A model generated the notes under the pieces. That model did not search any database. It was not told where the DNA came from and saw only the letters and a list, made by a program, of their open reading frames with translations. Made by a program: the position numbers and the translations under genes. Positions 1 to 5,262 of a DNA stretch of 5,262 nt are shown here, in pieces. The stretch is from Chloroflexi bacterium UBA6019 (GTDB taxonomy: Bacteria; Chloroflexota; Dormibacteria; Dormibacterales; Dormibacteraceae). The number at the start of each line of letters is the position of its first letter. The stretch's first letter is position 1. The stretch lies in contig DIZV01000112.1 of NCBI GenBank assembly GCA_002427995.1, forward strand, positions 1-5,262. The letters are read 5' to 3'.

Positions 1-54
1 CACGCGGGTACTCGGCAGGAACTAACCTGCGGGTTCTCGTCCGGGCCGGGAATG
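1..54. other. Left-edge segment with no supportable gene
   Basis: No complete gene fits here. On the plus strand, frame 2 reads seven codons and then stops at TAA 23-25, so the tail of a gene entering from the left is possible but cannot be shown from seven residues. A short inverted repeat, GCAGG (15-19) / CCTGC (26-30) with a 6-nt loop, lies over that stop. I looked for a tRNA 3' end around 29-50 because of the GGGTTC string, but the loop does not match the conserved T-loop pattern. Confidence 0.3.
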
Positions 55-86
55 GCAGAGCCGGCGAGGTGGCTCGCCGGCTCTGC
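55..86. terminator. 14-bp perfect stem-loop downstream of the GlsB-like gene
   Basis: Positions 55-68 pair perfectly with 73-86 (14 bp, mostly G-C) around a 4-nt GTGG loop. The stem lies 23 nt past the stop codon of the minus-strand GlsB-like gene, where a transcription terminator is expected. Neither side has a U-tract: the minus-strand transcript continues as CAUUCCC, and the plus-strand transcript as UGCGCGGGGG. It is therefore not a classical intrinsic terminator; a U-less hairpin terminator or an mRNA 3'-end stabiliser is more likely. If a gene enters from the left and ends at 25, the symmetric stem would serve both convergent transcripts. Confidence 0.55.
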
Positions 87-109
87 TGCGCGGGGGGGAA
101 AGGTGGCGG

Positions 110-376
110 CTAGGTAGTCCTGCGGCGGCCCATTCCAATGGCCCGGAGGATCACCAGGAGGATCACGGCGCCGACGAAGGCGACGATGATCTGCACGATG
201 ATGTTGGTGGCAGCGATCCCCATCAGGCCGGCGATGAAGCCGCCGATGAAGGCTCCGATGATACCGACCACGATGTCCACAAGGACGCCGAAACCGTGGC
301 CGCTGACGACCTTGCCGGCCAGGAAGCCGGCGATCAGGCCGACGATCAACCAGACGACTATCGACATCAACGACAT
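110..376 (-). CDS. GlsB/YeaQ/YmgE family small membrane protein (transglycosylase-associated protein family)
   Basis: This is an 88-aa integral membrane protein of the GlsB/YeaQ/YmgE family, often stress-induced, whose molecular function is unknown. Three hydrophobic segments are visible at about residues 5-20, 31-53 and 58-80. The second carries the family's glycine-rich pattern, GIIGAFIGGFIAG at residues 38-50, preceded by Asp34, and the protein ends in a basic tail, GRRRTT. The length is typical for the family. I chose the ATG at 376-374 because a perfect AGGAGG (390-385) lies 8 nt upstream. An upstream in-frame ATG at 421 would add a 15-residue His-rich, non-hydrophobic leader with no family support, and the internal ATG at 367 lacks the spacing. 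The gene is divergent from the moxR block and has a hairpin just past its TAG stop. It is the only gene in the window with a strong Shine-Dalgarno sequence. Confidence 0.88.
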   Translation of the reverse strand: MSLMSIVVWLIVGLIAGFLAGKVVSGHGFGVLVDIVVGIIGAFIGGFIAGLMGIAATNIIVQIIVAFVGAVILLVILRAIGMGRRRTT

Positions 377-384
377 ATGACGGA

Positions 385-390
385 CCTCCT
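385..390 (-). promoter_or_regulatory. Strong Shine-Dalgarno of the GlsB-like gene
   Basis: The minus strand reads AGGAGG here, a full anti-16S match, 8 nt before the ATG at 376. It decides the start of the GlsB-like gene in favour of the 88-aa form over the 103-aa one. Confidence 0.85.
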
Positions 391-424
391 GAATATGAAC
401 ATGATGGCTATGGGTAACCATGTG

Positions 425-448
425 AGTGGTTCGGGTAATTTAACCACT
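425..448. repeat. Perfect 7-bp inverted repeat in the divergent intergenic region
   Basis: AGTGGTT (425-431) and AACCACT (442-448) are exact reverse complements separated by 10 nt (432-441, CGGGTAATTT), so the half-site centres are 17 bp apart. The element sits in the AT-rich patch between the GlsB-like gene and moxR, just downstream of a possible minus-strand -10 box. It could be an operator for a dimeric regulator or a short stem-loop in the 5' leader of the GlsB-like mRNA. The sequence alone cannot tell which. Confidence 0.4.
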
Positions 449-453
449 AACTC

Positions 454-462
454 GCTATAACA
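454..462 (-). promoter_or_regulatory. Candidate extended -10 promoter for the GlsB-like gene
   Basis: Read on the minus strand, positions 462-454 give TGTTATAGC, a TGn extension followed by TATAGC. This resembles an extended -10 element. No good -35 hexamer is found 16-18 bp upstream, which extended -10 promoters can tolerate. It would start transcription near 447, giving a leader of about 70 nt that begins at the inverted repeat. An alternative -10, TTAAAT at 443-438, also lacks a -35 element. Confidence 0.3.
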
Positions 463-524
463 TATCACGACTTCTGAGGGTCTGCACAGCCGTTCCTGGA
501 GCCAGTCCGATGCGGCTCCCCGAG

Positions 525-530
525 TAGAAT
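525..530 (+). promoter_or_regulatory. Candidate -10 box (TAGAAT) for leaderless moxR transcription
   Basis: TAGAAT fits the TANNNT -10 pattern and ends 10 nt before the moxR ATG at 541. A start site 6-10 nt after the box would fall at or just before the A of the ATG, leaving essentially no 5' leader. No AGGAGG-like sequence is present in 525-540, as expected for a leaderless mRNA. No convincing -35 hexamer is visible around 500-508. Confidence 0.45.
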
Positions 531-540
531 CCGGGCGGTA

Positions 541-1494
541 ATGGCGACCCCGGCCCTGGTGCCGCGGCAGGCGGCCGGGATGCTCGCCCGGCTGGAGGGC
601 AACGTCCAACGCGTGATCGTCGGGAAGGCGGCCACCGTCAGGCTCGCCGCCGCCGGCCTGGTCGCCGGCGGGCACGTCCTCCTCCAGGATCTGCCCGGTA
701 CGGGGAAGACGATGCTCGCCCGCTCCATCGCGGCGTCGATCGGCGGTGAGTTCCGGCGCATCCAGTGCACGCCCGACCTGCTGCCGGCGGACATCACCGG
801 CGCCAGCGTCTTCAACCAGCGGCTGGGAACCTTCGAGTTCGTCGCCGGACCCGTCTTCGCCAACATCCTGCTCGCCGACGAGGTGAACCGCGCCACGCCT
901 CGCACGCAGGCGGCGTTGCTGGAGGCGATGGCCGAGGGCCAGGTGACGGTCGATGGGGTCACCCACCTGCTTCCCAGCCCCTTCTGCGTCATCGCGACCC
1001 AGAACCCCCACGAGTTCCACGGGACGTATCCCCTGCCGGAAGCGCAGCTCGACCGCTTCCTGGTCGCCTGCCGGATGGGCGCGCCGACCACCGCCGAGGC
1101 CGAGGAGATCCTCGCCAGCCGACAGCACGGCGACCCGATCGCGGAGCTGCAGCCCGTGCTGAGCGGGGAAGAGGTGGTCGAGCTCCAGCGGTCCTGCCTC
1201 AGGGTCGTCGTCGCCGCCGCGATCCGGAGCTACATCGTCTCGCTCCTGGAGGCGGTCCGCGCCCGCCCCGAGGTTGCGCTGCCGGCGAGCATGCGGGCGG
1301 GCCTTTACCTGCAGCGCGCCGCGCAGGCGCTGGCGCTCTTCGACGAGCGCGACTTCGTGCTGCCCGACGATGTCAAGACGCTGGTCGAGCCGGTGCTCGC
1401 CCATCGCCTCGGGATGCGCGGTCGGGCGATTGCCGAGGAGGTGCTCGGCCAGGTCGTCGCGGAGGTGGCACTGCCGCCGCTGCGCGGGCGCTGA
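541..1494 (+). CDS. moxR: MoxR-family AAA+ ATPase
   Basis: This is a 317-aa cytosolic AAA+ ATPase of the MoxR family, thought to act as a chaperone or remodeller for a partner protein with a VWA-like fold, here the DUF58 protein encoded next. Visible motifs are RVIVGK before the core (24-29, where GQ is usual), Walker A DLPGTGKT (50-57; Lys56, Thr57), Walker B ILLADE (109-114; Asp113, Glu114), sensor 1 IATQNP with Asn155, the MoxR signature GTYPLPEAQLDRF (161-173; Arg172 is a candidate arginine finger) and sensor 2 ASMRAGLYLQRA with Arg252. The C-terminal lid helices contain DFVLPDDVKTLVEPVLAHR (271-289). The length is normal and no key residue is missing. I chose ATG 541 because the helix before RVIVG needs the first residues; ATG 580 would remove part of it. 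There is no ribosome-binding site. The gene starts the moxR-DUF58-tgpA block. Confidence 0.95.
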   Translation: MATPALVPRQAAGMLARLEGNVQRVIVGKAATVRLAAAGLVAGGHVLLQDLPGTGKTMLARSIAASIGGEFRRIQCTPDLLPADITGASVFNQRLGTFEFVAGPVFANILLADEVNRATPRTQAALLEAMAEGQVTVDGVTHLLPSPFCVIATQNPHEFHGTYPLPEAQLDRFLVACRMGAPTTAEAEEILASRQHGDPIAELQPVLSGEEVVELQRSCLRVVVAAAIRSYIVSLLEAVRARPEVALPASMRAGLYLQRAAQALALFDERDFVLPDDVKTLVEPVLAHRLGMRGRAIAEEVLGQVVAEVALPPLRGR

Positions 1495-1498
1495 CGGG

Positions 1499-2632
1499 GT
1501 GCGACCGACCTGGCGGCTTCTCGGCGCTCTGACGCTGGCGGCCGTCGTCTACTTCTACGGCGCGACGAGCGAGGTCGCCTGGCTCTTCCTCTTCGGCCTC
1601 CTCCTGGCCGGCCTGGCCGCTGCCATGTATCTCTACGCCCGCTGGAACGCGGCCGGGCTGGAGGGCGGCCTCCGACTGGTCGAGGTCGTCTCAGCGGAAG
1701 GCTCGCCGGTTGCCGAGGTGCCCGAGCGCGAGTTCGCGGACGCACCGCTTCCCGCCCCCGTCTTCGAGCGCGACACCGTCAGGATCGAGCTGCAACTGAG
1801 CGTTGCCGATGGCAGCGGCCGGGGCCCGGCGCGCATCAGCTCCGGGTTCGGAGCCGGCAGCCTGGAGACGGGAACGGGGCTCGTCCCGGCGAGCGGCTGG
1901 TCGGCGGTGCGCGAGTTGGGACCGATTCCTCGCGGACCCCTGGCCGCCGAGGGCACAGTGCTCGAATCGGGCGACCCCCTGGGCCTCTTCCGAACCCGCC
2001 GCCGGGTGCCGCAAGAGGACCTCGCGGTGGCCTTCCCGCTCTTCGCCTCCCTTGCCGACAACCGCCTGGTACGAGAGGTCGAGTCGCAGCTGACGGTGGT
2101 GCGGTCGGGTCACGGGACCGACCTTTACGGAGTTCGCGAGTACCGGTCGGGCGACCCGCTGCGGCGGATCCACTGGCGGAACAGCGCGCGGCGGGGGGAG
2201 CTTGTCGTACGCGAGTTCGAGCCGCCTGGGCAGCGCATCCTCGCCCTGCTCCTCGACCGCGATCCGGCCTCTCCCGAGAGCGCCGATCAGATCGCCCGCC
2301 TGGCCGCCTCGGAAGCCTGGGACTGCCTCCGGGCCGGCGGCCGGGTGCTGATCTGGGCGCCCGGGTTGGAGCCGCTCTCAGCGCCGGCCTCACGCTCGCT
2401 GTGGGGGGTGCTGGAGTGGCTCGGCCGCTGGCCGCGGCTTACCGCGGAGGACTCCGAGCCGCCGCGCGTGATGGACGCGGTCGCCTTCACCGACCACGTC
2501 GGCGGGCCCTGCCTGGAAGCGCTCCGCGAGCTCCGCGAGCATGGCGCCGCGACCCGCGCCTGGCTCGTCGGCGAGGGCGAGCTCGACCTCCCCTTCTCCC
2601 GGGCGGGACTGGAATGGCCGCTGCCGGAGTGA
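1499..2632 (+). CDS. DUF58 domain-containing membrane protein
   Basis: This is a 377-aa DUF58 protein, the usual MoxR partner, anchored in the membrane with its main domain probably cytosolic. Two hydrophobic helices lie at about residues 6-21 and 26-46. A beta-rich region follows, with the pattern GPIPRGPL...LESGDPLGLF (141-164). The DUF58 signature GVREYRSGDPLRRIHWRNSA continues into RRGELVVREFE (211-241). The last part resembles a VWA fold, but the metal-site position reads LLLDRDPAS (251-258), so the two MIDAS serines of DxSxS are replaced (Asp255, Ala257) and metal binding is doubtful. I chose GTG 1499, 4 nt after the moxR stop, because it begins directly at the first membrane helix; the open frame upstream to 1274 overlaps moxR and encodes Arg/Ser/Cys-rich shadow sequence. 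No good ribosome-binding site is seen, so translation is probably coupled to moxR. Confidence 0.9.
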   Translation: MRPTWRLLGALTLAAVVYFYGATSEVAWLFLFGLLLAGLAAAMYLYARWNAAGLEGGLRLVEVVSAEGSPVAEVPEREFADAPLPAPVFERDTVRIELQLSVADGSGRGPARISSGFGAGSLETGTGLVPASGWSAVRELGPIPRGPLAAEGTVLESGDPLGLFRTRRRVPQEDLAVAFPLFASLADNRLVREVESQLTVVRSGHGTDLYGVREYRSGDPLRRIHWRNSARRGELVVREFEPPGQRILALLLDRDPASPESADQIARLAASEAWDCLRAGGRVLIWAPGLEPLSAPASRSLWGVLEWLGRWPRLTAEDSEPPRVMDAVAFTDHVGGPCLEALRELREHGAATRAWLVGEGELDLPFSRAGLEWPLPE

Positions 2633-4530
2633 GGCGGCGCCGCCTCCTGCCCGCCTCGCCGGTCGAGGATTCGGGACCCGCGCGCGCCTTCGCGCTGGCG
2701 GCCTTTGGGGTGGCCTGTCTGGCGATCACCCTCTACGGCCAGGCCTTCGTCGTACCGCCCCTCGCGTTTGCGCTGGCACTGGCCGGCCACCGGTTCAGCC
2801 ATCTCCAGAGGCACCGCCGGCGGCCCCGCAAGCTGCAGGTGCTGATCGCCGGCATGATGTTCCTGGTCCTCGGCTACTTCCTCTTCGACTCCATCCTCGG
2901 CCTCTTCGGCGCCAACCTTCCCCAGGCCAACCTGGTGATGCTGCTGGTCGCGGTGACCAGCTTCGACCTGACCACCCGCCGCAACCTCTACTCCAGCCTC
3001 TGGATGAGCCTCGCGCTCGTCTACCTTGCGGCCGTCTTCGCCTGGGATCTCCAATTCGGCCTCCTCGTCGTCCTCTGGCTCACCTGCCTCGCCGGCTTTT
3101 GGGCCGCCTCCAACCTGCGCCGGCTGGGAGCCCCGCGGTTCGAGCTCCCCCGCCGGCCGGTCGCCATCGCCCTCCTCGCCGGCCTCCTCGCCGGAGGCGG
3201 CCTCTTCTGGCTTCTGCCCCAGCCGAGTGCCTCGCCGAGTGGCCCGCTGGTGATCTCGCTGCCCTCCAGCGTCCAGTTCAGCGGCCTGGAGCAGCCAGCG
3301 ATACCCCTGGTGCAGTTCGCCACCGATCCGTCGGGCAAGAGCGGCAACGTCGACCTCCGCTTCCGTGGCCGCCTCGGCAACGCGATCGTCATGTACATCC
3401 GGACCGGCGCGCCCGCCTACTGGCGCGGGCTGACCTTCGACCAGTACCGGGCCGGGACCTGGGTCGTCAGCGGCAGCGCCGCCCGGCGTTTCCGAACCTT
3501 TCACGCCTACGTCGACAGCCATGACCTGGGCAACACCGCCCAGGGACCGCAGCTGGGCGACTTCGTCCAGACCATCCGCGTGGTGCGGGCGATGCCCGGC
3601 GTCATCTACGCGGCGGGACCGGTGGAGAGCCTCTACTACCCAGCCACCGAGGTTCGGGAGGACGGCTTCGGCGATTTCTACGCCCCGGCGCCCCACCGCG
3701 CCGGCACGACCTACTCGGCGGTCTCGCACCTGCCCGACTACACGCCGTCCTCGCTCCGTCTGCTCACCCTCGAGCTGCCGGCCCCAGCCGACGGCACCTA
3801 CCTCGACCCGGGCAACCTGTCACCCCGGGCGCGAACCCTAGCGCGCTCCTACCTGGACGGCTACAACCCCGCGAGCGAGCGTTTCGACGCCGTGATCGCG
3901 CTCGCCCGGCATCTGCAGCGGGACTACCGTTACACGCTGGCGACACCGCCCGCCCCGGCCGGGATCGATCCGGTCGACTACTTCCTCTTCGACACCCGCT
4001 ACGGCTACTGCGAGATGTTCGCCACCGCGGCGGCGCTGATGCTCCGCAGCCAGGGCATCCCGACCCGCCTGGTCACCGGATACGCCCCGGGCGAGTACAA
4101 CTCGACGCTCGACCAGACGATCGTCCGCGAGAGCGACGCCCACGCCTGGATCGAGGTCTTCTTCCCCGGCCACGGCTGGGTACCGGTCGACCCGACGCCG
4201 AGCTTCCCGGCGCTTGCCGCGACCCGCTTCCCCGACCGCTGGGCCGCGTCGGGCCTGGCCCACCTGATCCCGCACCTGGCGCTGGGAGCGCCAACGGCGG
4301 CGCTGGCCGGGCTCGGCGCCGCGGCCCTTCTGCCGGGGCTGCTGGCGCTGGTGGCGATCGTGGCCCTGGGGCTCCTCTGGCTCCGCCGCCGCCCCCGGAC
4401 CGCCCGGGCGCGAAGCCCCGGCGAGAGCGAGCTGATCCGGCTCTACGACCGCCTCCAGCGGCGTCTCGGGCGTCGCCGGGCGCCACCCGAAACGCCCAAC
4501 GAATATCTCCCGCGCGGTTGCCGCCGGTGA
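2614..4530 (+). CDS. tgpA: TgpA-like membrane transglutaminase-fold protein, C-terminus cut by an apparent frameshift
   Basis: This 638-aa product matches the TgpA architecture. An N-terminal polytopic region (DUF3488-like) has about seven membrane helices (near 24-41, 43-60, 76-98, 105-118, 129-145, 147-167 and 183-201). A long extracytoplasmic part includes the transglutaminase core (about 415-530), then come another membrane helix (about 568-590) and a cytosolic DUF4129-like tail. The catalytic triad is visible as Cys466 in RYGYCEMFATAA, His510 in ESDAHAWIEVF and Asp526 in WVPVDPTPS. The family acts at the cell envelope; its substrate is unknown here. The start is ATG 2614, overlapping the DUF58 gene by 19 nt. 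GTG 2629, overlapping that stop by 4 nt (GTGA), is an equally credible start differing by five residues. The tail reads ETPNEYL (626-632), then PRGCRR and TGA. The rest of the domain continues in another frame, so the full protein should be about 674 aa. Confidence 0.92.
   Translation: MAAAGVRRRRLLPASPVEDSGPARAFALAAFGVACLAITLYGQAFVVPPLAFALALAGHRFSHLQRHRRRPRKLQVLIAGMMFLVLGYFLFDSILGLFGANLPQANLVMLLVAVTSFDLTTRRNLYSSLWMSLALVYLAAVFAWDLQFGLLVVLWLTCLAGFWAASNLRRLGAPRFELPRRPVAIALLAGLLAGGGLFWLLPQPSASPSGPLVISLPSSVQFSGLEQPAIPLVQFATDPSGKSGNVDLRFRGRLGNAIVMYIRTGAPAYWRGLTFDQYRAGTWVVSGSAARRFRTFHAYVDSHDLGNTAQGPQLGDFVQTIRVVRAMPGVIYAAGPVESLYYPATEVREDGFGDFYAPAPHRAGTTYSAVSHLPDYTPSSLRLLTLELPAPADGTYLDPGNLSPRARTLARSYLDGYNPASERFDAVIALARHLQRDYRYTLATPPAPAGIDPVDYFLFDTRYGYCEMFATAAALMLRSQGIPTRLVTGYAPGEYNSTLDQTIVRESDAHAWIEVFFPGHGWVPVDPTPSFPALAATRFPDRWAASGLAHLIPHLALGAPTAALAGLGAAALLPGLLALVAIVALGLLWLRRRPRTARARSPGESELIRLYDRLQRRLGRRRAPPETPNEYLPRGCRR
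3171..3194 (+). repeat. Tandem 12-bp duplication within tgpA
   Basis: CCTCCTCGCCGG occurs twice in tandem (3171-3182 and 3183-3194) and encodes the doubled LLAG of the seventh predicted membrane helix of TgpA. It keeps the frame and looks like a simple in-frame duplication. Confidence 0.7.
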
Positions 4531-4639
4531 GCTGGAGGTGCTGCTCGAGGAGGTCACCGGCGCGGTCAATCGCGGCGTCTACGCCGGCCGCTGGCCGGAG
4601 CCGGCCGAGGTGGCCGAGCTGCGCGCCCGGCTATCCTGA
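4511..4639 (+). pseudogene. Out-of-frame C-terminal end of tgpA (DUF4129-like)
   Basis: In the frame one base ahead of tgpA, codons from 4511 to 4636 encode 42 residues beginning RAVAAGELEVLLEEV and continuing VNRGVYAGRW to a stop at 4637-4639. Joined after ETPNEYL of tgpA, this gives the expected end of the domain: a TPxEY motif, an acidic amphipathic helix, a VNRxxY motif and a final Glu/Arg helix. A single extra base near 4507-4517, where CCC and CGCGCGG runs lie, explains the split. Alternatives are a programmed +1 shift or a truncated but functional tgpA. A separate micro-gene is unlikely because the only early candidate start is GTG 4538, which would give about 33 residues starting mid-helix. 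Confidence 0.75.
4632..4637 (+). promoter_or_regulatory. Candidate -10 box (TATCCT) for leaderless pepF transcription
   Basis: TATCCT fits TANNNT and ends 8 nt before the pepF ATG at 4646, so the start site predicted from the usual -10 spacing falls at or within about 2 nt of the ATG. No Shine-Dalgarno-like sequence lies between the box and the ATG. The box overlaps the last codon and the first base of the stop of the shifted tgpA tail. No clear -35 hexamer is visible near 4609-4614. Confidence 0.4.
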
Positions 4640-4645
4640 CCTTCG

Positions 4646-5262
4646 ATGGCGCAGACGATCAGGACGACTGGCGCGGAGAACGTCCACTGGGACCTGGACG
4701 AGCTCTACGCATCCCCGACCGACCCCGAGATCGAGGCGACGCTGAAGGCCGGGATGGAGGACGCGCGGGCCTTCGAAGCGGACTACAAGGGACGGCTGGC
4801 GTCACTCTCGCCCTCCCAGTTCGCTGACCTGATGGAGCGGTTGGAGGACTTCCAGGATCGCGTCTCGCGACCCTCCATCTACGCCTCGCTGCTGCACACC
4901 CAGGACACCGCCGACCCCGCCCGGGGCCGGCTCGTGGCCCGGGTCGACGAGGCGGGCGCGGAGCGCGGGCGGCACATGGTCTTCTTCCACCTGGAGCTGG
5001 CCGAGCTGACCGACGAGCAGGTGGCGCCCCTCTATGCCGATGCCCGCGCGAGCCGCTACCGGCACACGGTCGAGGAGTCACGCAAGTACCGCAAGCACAA
5101 CCTGAGCGAAGTTGAGGAGCGGCTCCTGACCGAGCGCTCGCCGGTCTCCGGCGGAGCCTGGGTGCGCCTCTTCGAGGAGCTCTCGGCTTCGATCAAGGTG
5201 CCCATCGGAGGTGAGCGGATCGGACTCGAGCAGGCTCTCTCACAGCTGCGTGACGCGGACCG
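4646..5262 (+). CDS. pepF: Oligoendopeptidase F, M3B family (N-terminal part, runs off the window)
   Basis: The first 205 codons of a cytosolic zinc oligopeptidase of family M3B are present; the family normally runs to about 600 aa. The N-terminus, ENVHWDLDELYASPTDPEIEA (11-31), is typical, followed by a helical region. The family-specific stretch RYRHTVEESRKYRKHNLSEVEERLL lies around 137-161 and leads to SGGAWVRLFEELSASIKVPI near 168-187. The catalytic HExxH site would lie beyond the right edge and cannot be checked. The ATG at 4646 is placed right before the conserved N-terminus. The gene begins 6 nt after the shifted tgpA stop, or 115 nt after the in-frame one, and has no ribosome-binding site. 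Its frame stays open to the last base. A role together with the upstream trio is only suggested by position; general peptide turnover is the default. Confidence 0.9.
   Translation, partial: MAQTIRTTGAENVHWDLDELYASPTDPEIEATLKAGMEDARAFEADYKGRLASLSPSQFADLMERLEDFQDRVSRPSIYASLLHTQDTADPARGRLVARVDEAGAERGRHMVFFHLELAELTDEQVAPLYADARASRYRHTVEESRKYRKHNLSEVEERLLTERSPVSGGAWVRLFEELSASIKVPIGGERIGLEQALSQLRDAD

Noticed and set aside
15..50. Possible tRNA 3' end (GGGTTC string next to a small hairpin)
   Set aside because: The loop after GTTC reads TCGT rather than the GANTC-type T-loop pattern, and no acceptor stem or CCA can be placed.
367..1404. Minus-strand open frame of 345 codons antisense to moxR
   Set aside because: It is antisense to a MoxR gene with all motifs intact. 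Its translation is Arg/Gly/Asp-rich with no domain, and its end overlaps the well-supported start of the GlsB-like gene.
1274..1498. ATG-initiated 5' extension of the DUF58 gene into moxR
   Set aside because: The extra 75 residues are Arg/Ser/Cys-rich shadow of the moxR C-terminus. The GTG at 1499 begins directly at the first membrane helix and fits the gene spacing.
2401..2613. Upstream extension of tgpA from the first in-frame start at 2401
   Set aside because: The 71 extra residues are Arg/Pro/Ala-rich shadow of the DUF58 gene, while the TgpA membrane region begins after 2614.
2287..3729. Long minus-strand open frame of 480 codons across the DUF58 and tgpA genes
   Set aside because: It lies antisense to two well-supported genes and its product is low-complexity Glu/Gly/Arg/Ala-rich sequence with no recognisable domain, as expected for a shadow frame in GC-rich DNA.
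3838..4569. Minus-strand 243-codon open frame under the tgpA catalytic region
   Set aside because: It is antisense to the intact Cys-His-Asp region, and its product is low-complexity Gly/Arg/Ala/Glu-rich with no motif.
4518..4745. 75-codon plus-strand open frame bridging the tgpA end and pepF
   Set aside because: It is in neither the tgpA-tail frame nor the pepF frame, its composition is Arg/Ser/Pro-rich, and it overlaps the strongly supported N-terminus of pepF.

Overview
The window is very GC-rich and tightly packed. It has one small gene on the minus strand and then four co-directional plus-strand genes that leave almost no non-coding space. The strong G/C preference at third codon positions, the MoxR-DUF58-transglutaminase block and two ATG starts sitting just downstream of TANNNT boxes suggest a high-GC bacterium of the Actinomycetota / Chloroflexota / Dormibacterota kind. 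Nothing in the window (no rRNA, no marker protein) fixes the phylum, so this is a low-confidence inference.

Layout: 1-54 holds no gene I can support. A 14-bp perfect hairpin (55-86) follows, just beyond the 3' end of an 88-aa GlsB/YeaQ/YmgE-type membrane protein (110-376, minus strand), which has a textbook Shine-Dalgarno sequence. The divergent intergenic region (377-540) is the only AT-rich patch. It contains an inverted repeat and candidate promoters for both directions. From 541 rightward come a MoxR-type AAA+ ATPase (541-1494), a two-TM DUF58 protein (1499-2632, GTG start 4 nt after the moxR stop), a TgpA-like membrane transglutaminase (2614-4530, overlapping the DUF58 gene) and the first 205 codons of an M3B oligoendopeptidase F (4646-5262, cut by the window edge).

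MoxR, DUF58 and TgpA form a known conserved trio. The cytosolic AAA+ ATPase is thought to act as a chaperone or remodeller for the membrane-anchored DUF58 protein and the extracytoplasmic transglutaminase-fold enzyme, with a role at the cell envelope. PepF is a cytosolic peptidase whose link to the trio is only positional.

The most notable observation is that the tgpA frame stops early at 4528-4530 inside its C-terminal DUF4129-like domain. The rest of the domain continues without a gap in the +1-shifted frame to a stop at 4637-4639. This points to a one-base frameshift (real, recoded, or a sequence error). The second is that moxR and pepF both lack a ribosome-binding site and have a TANNNT -10-like box 8-10 nt before the ATG, which suggests leaderless transcripts. 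I see no CRISPR array, mobile element, tRNA/rRNA or wholly new system; this is mostly a conventional envelope locus with a few points worth checking.
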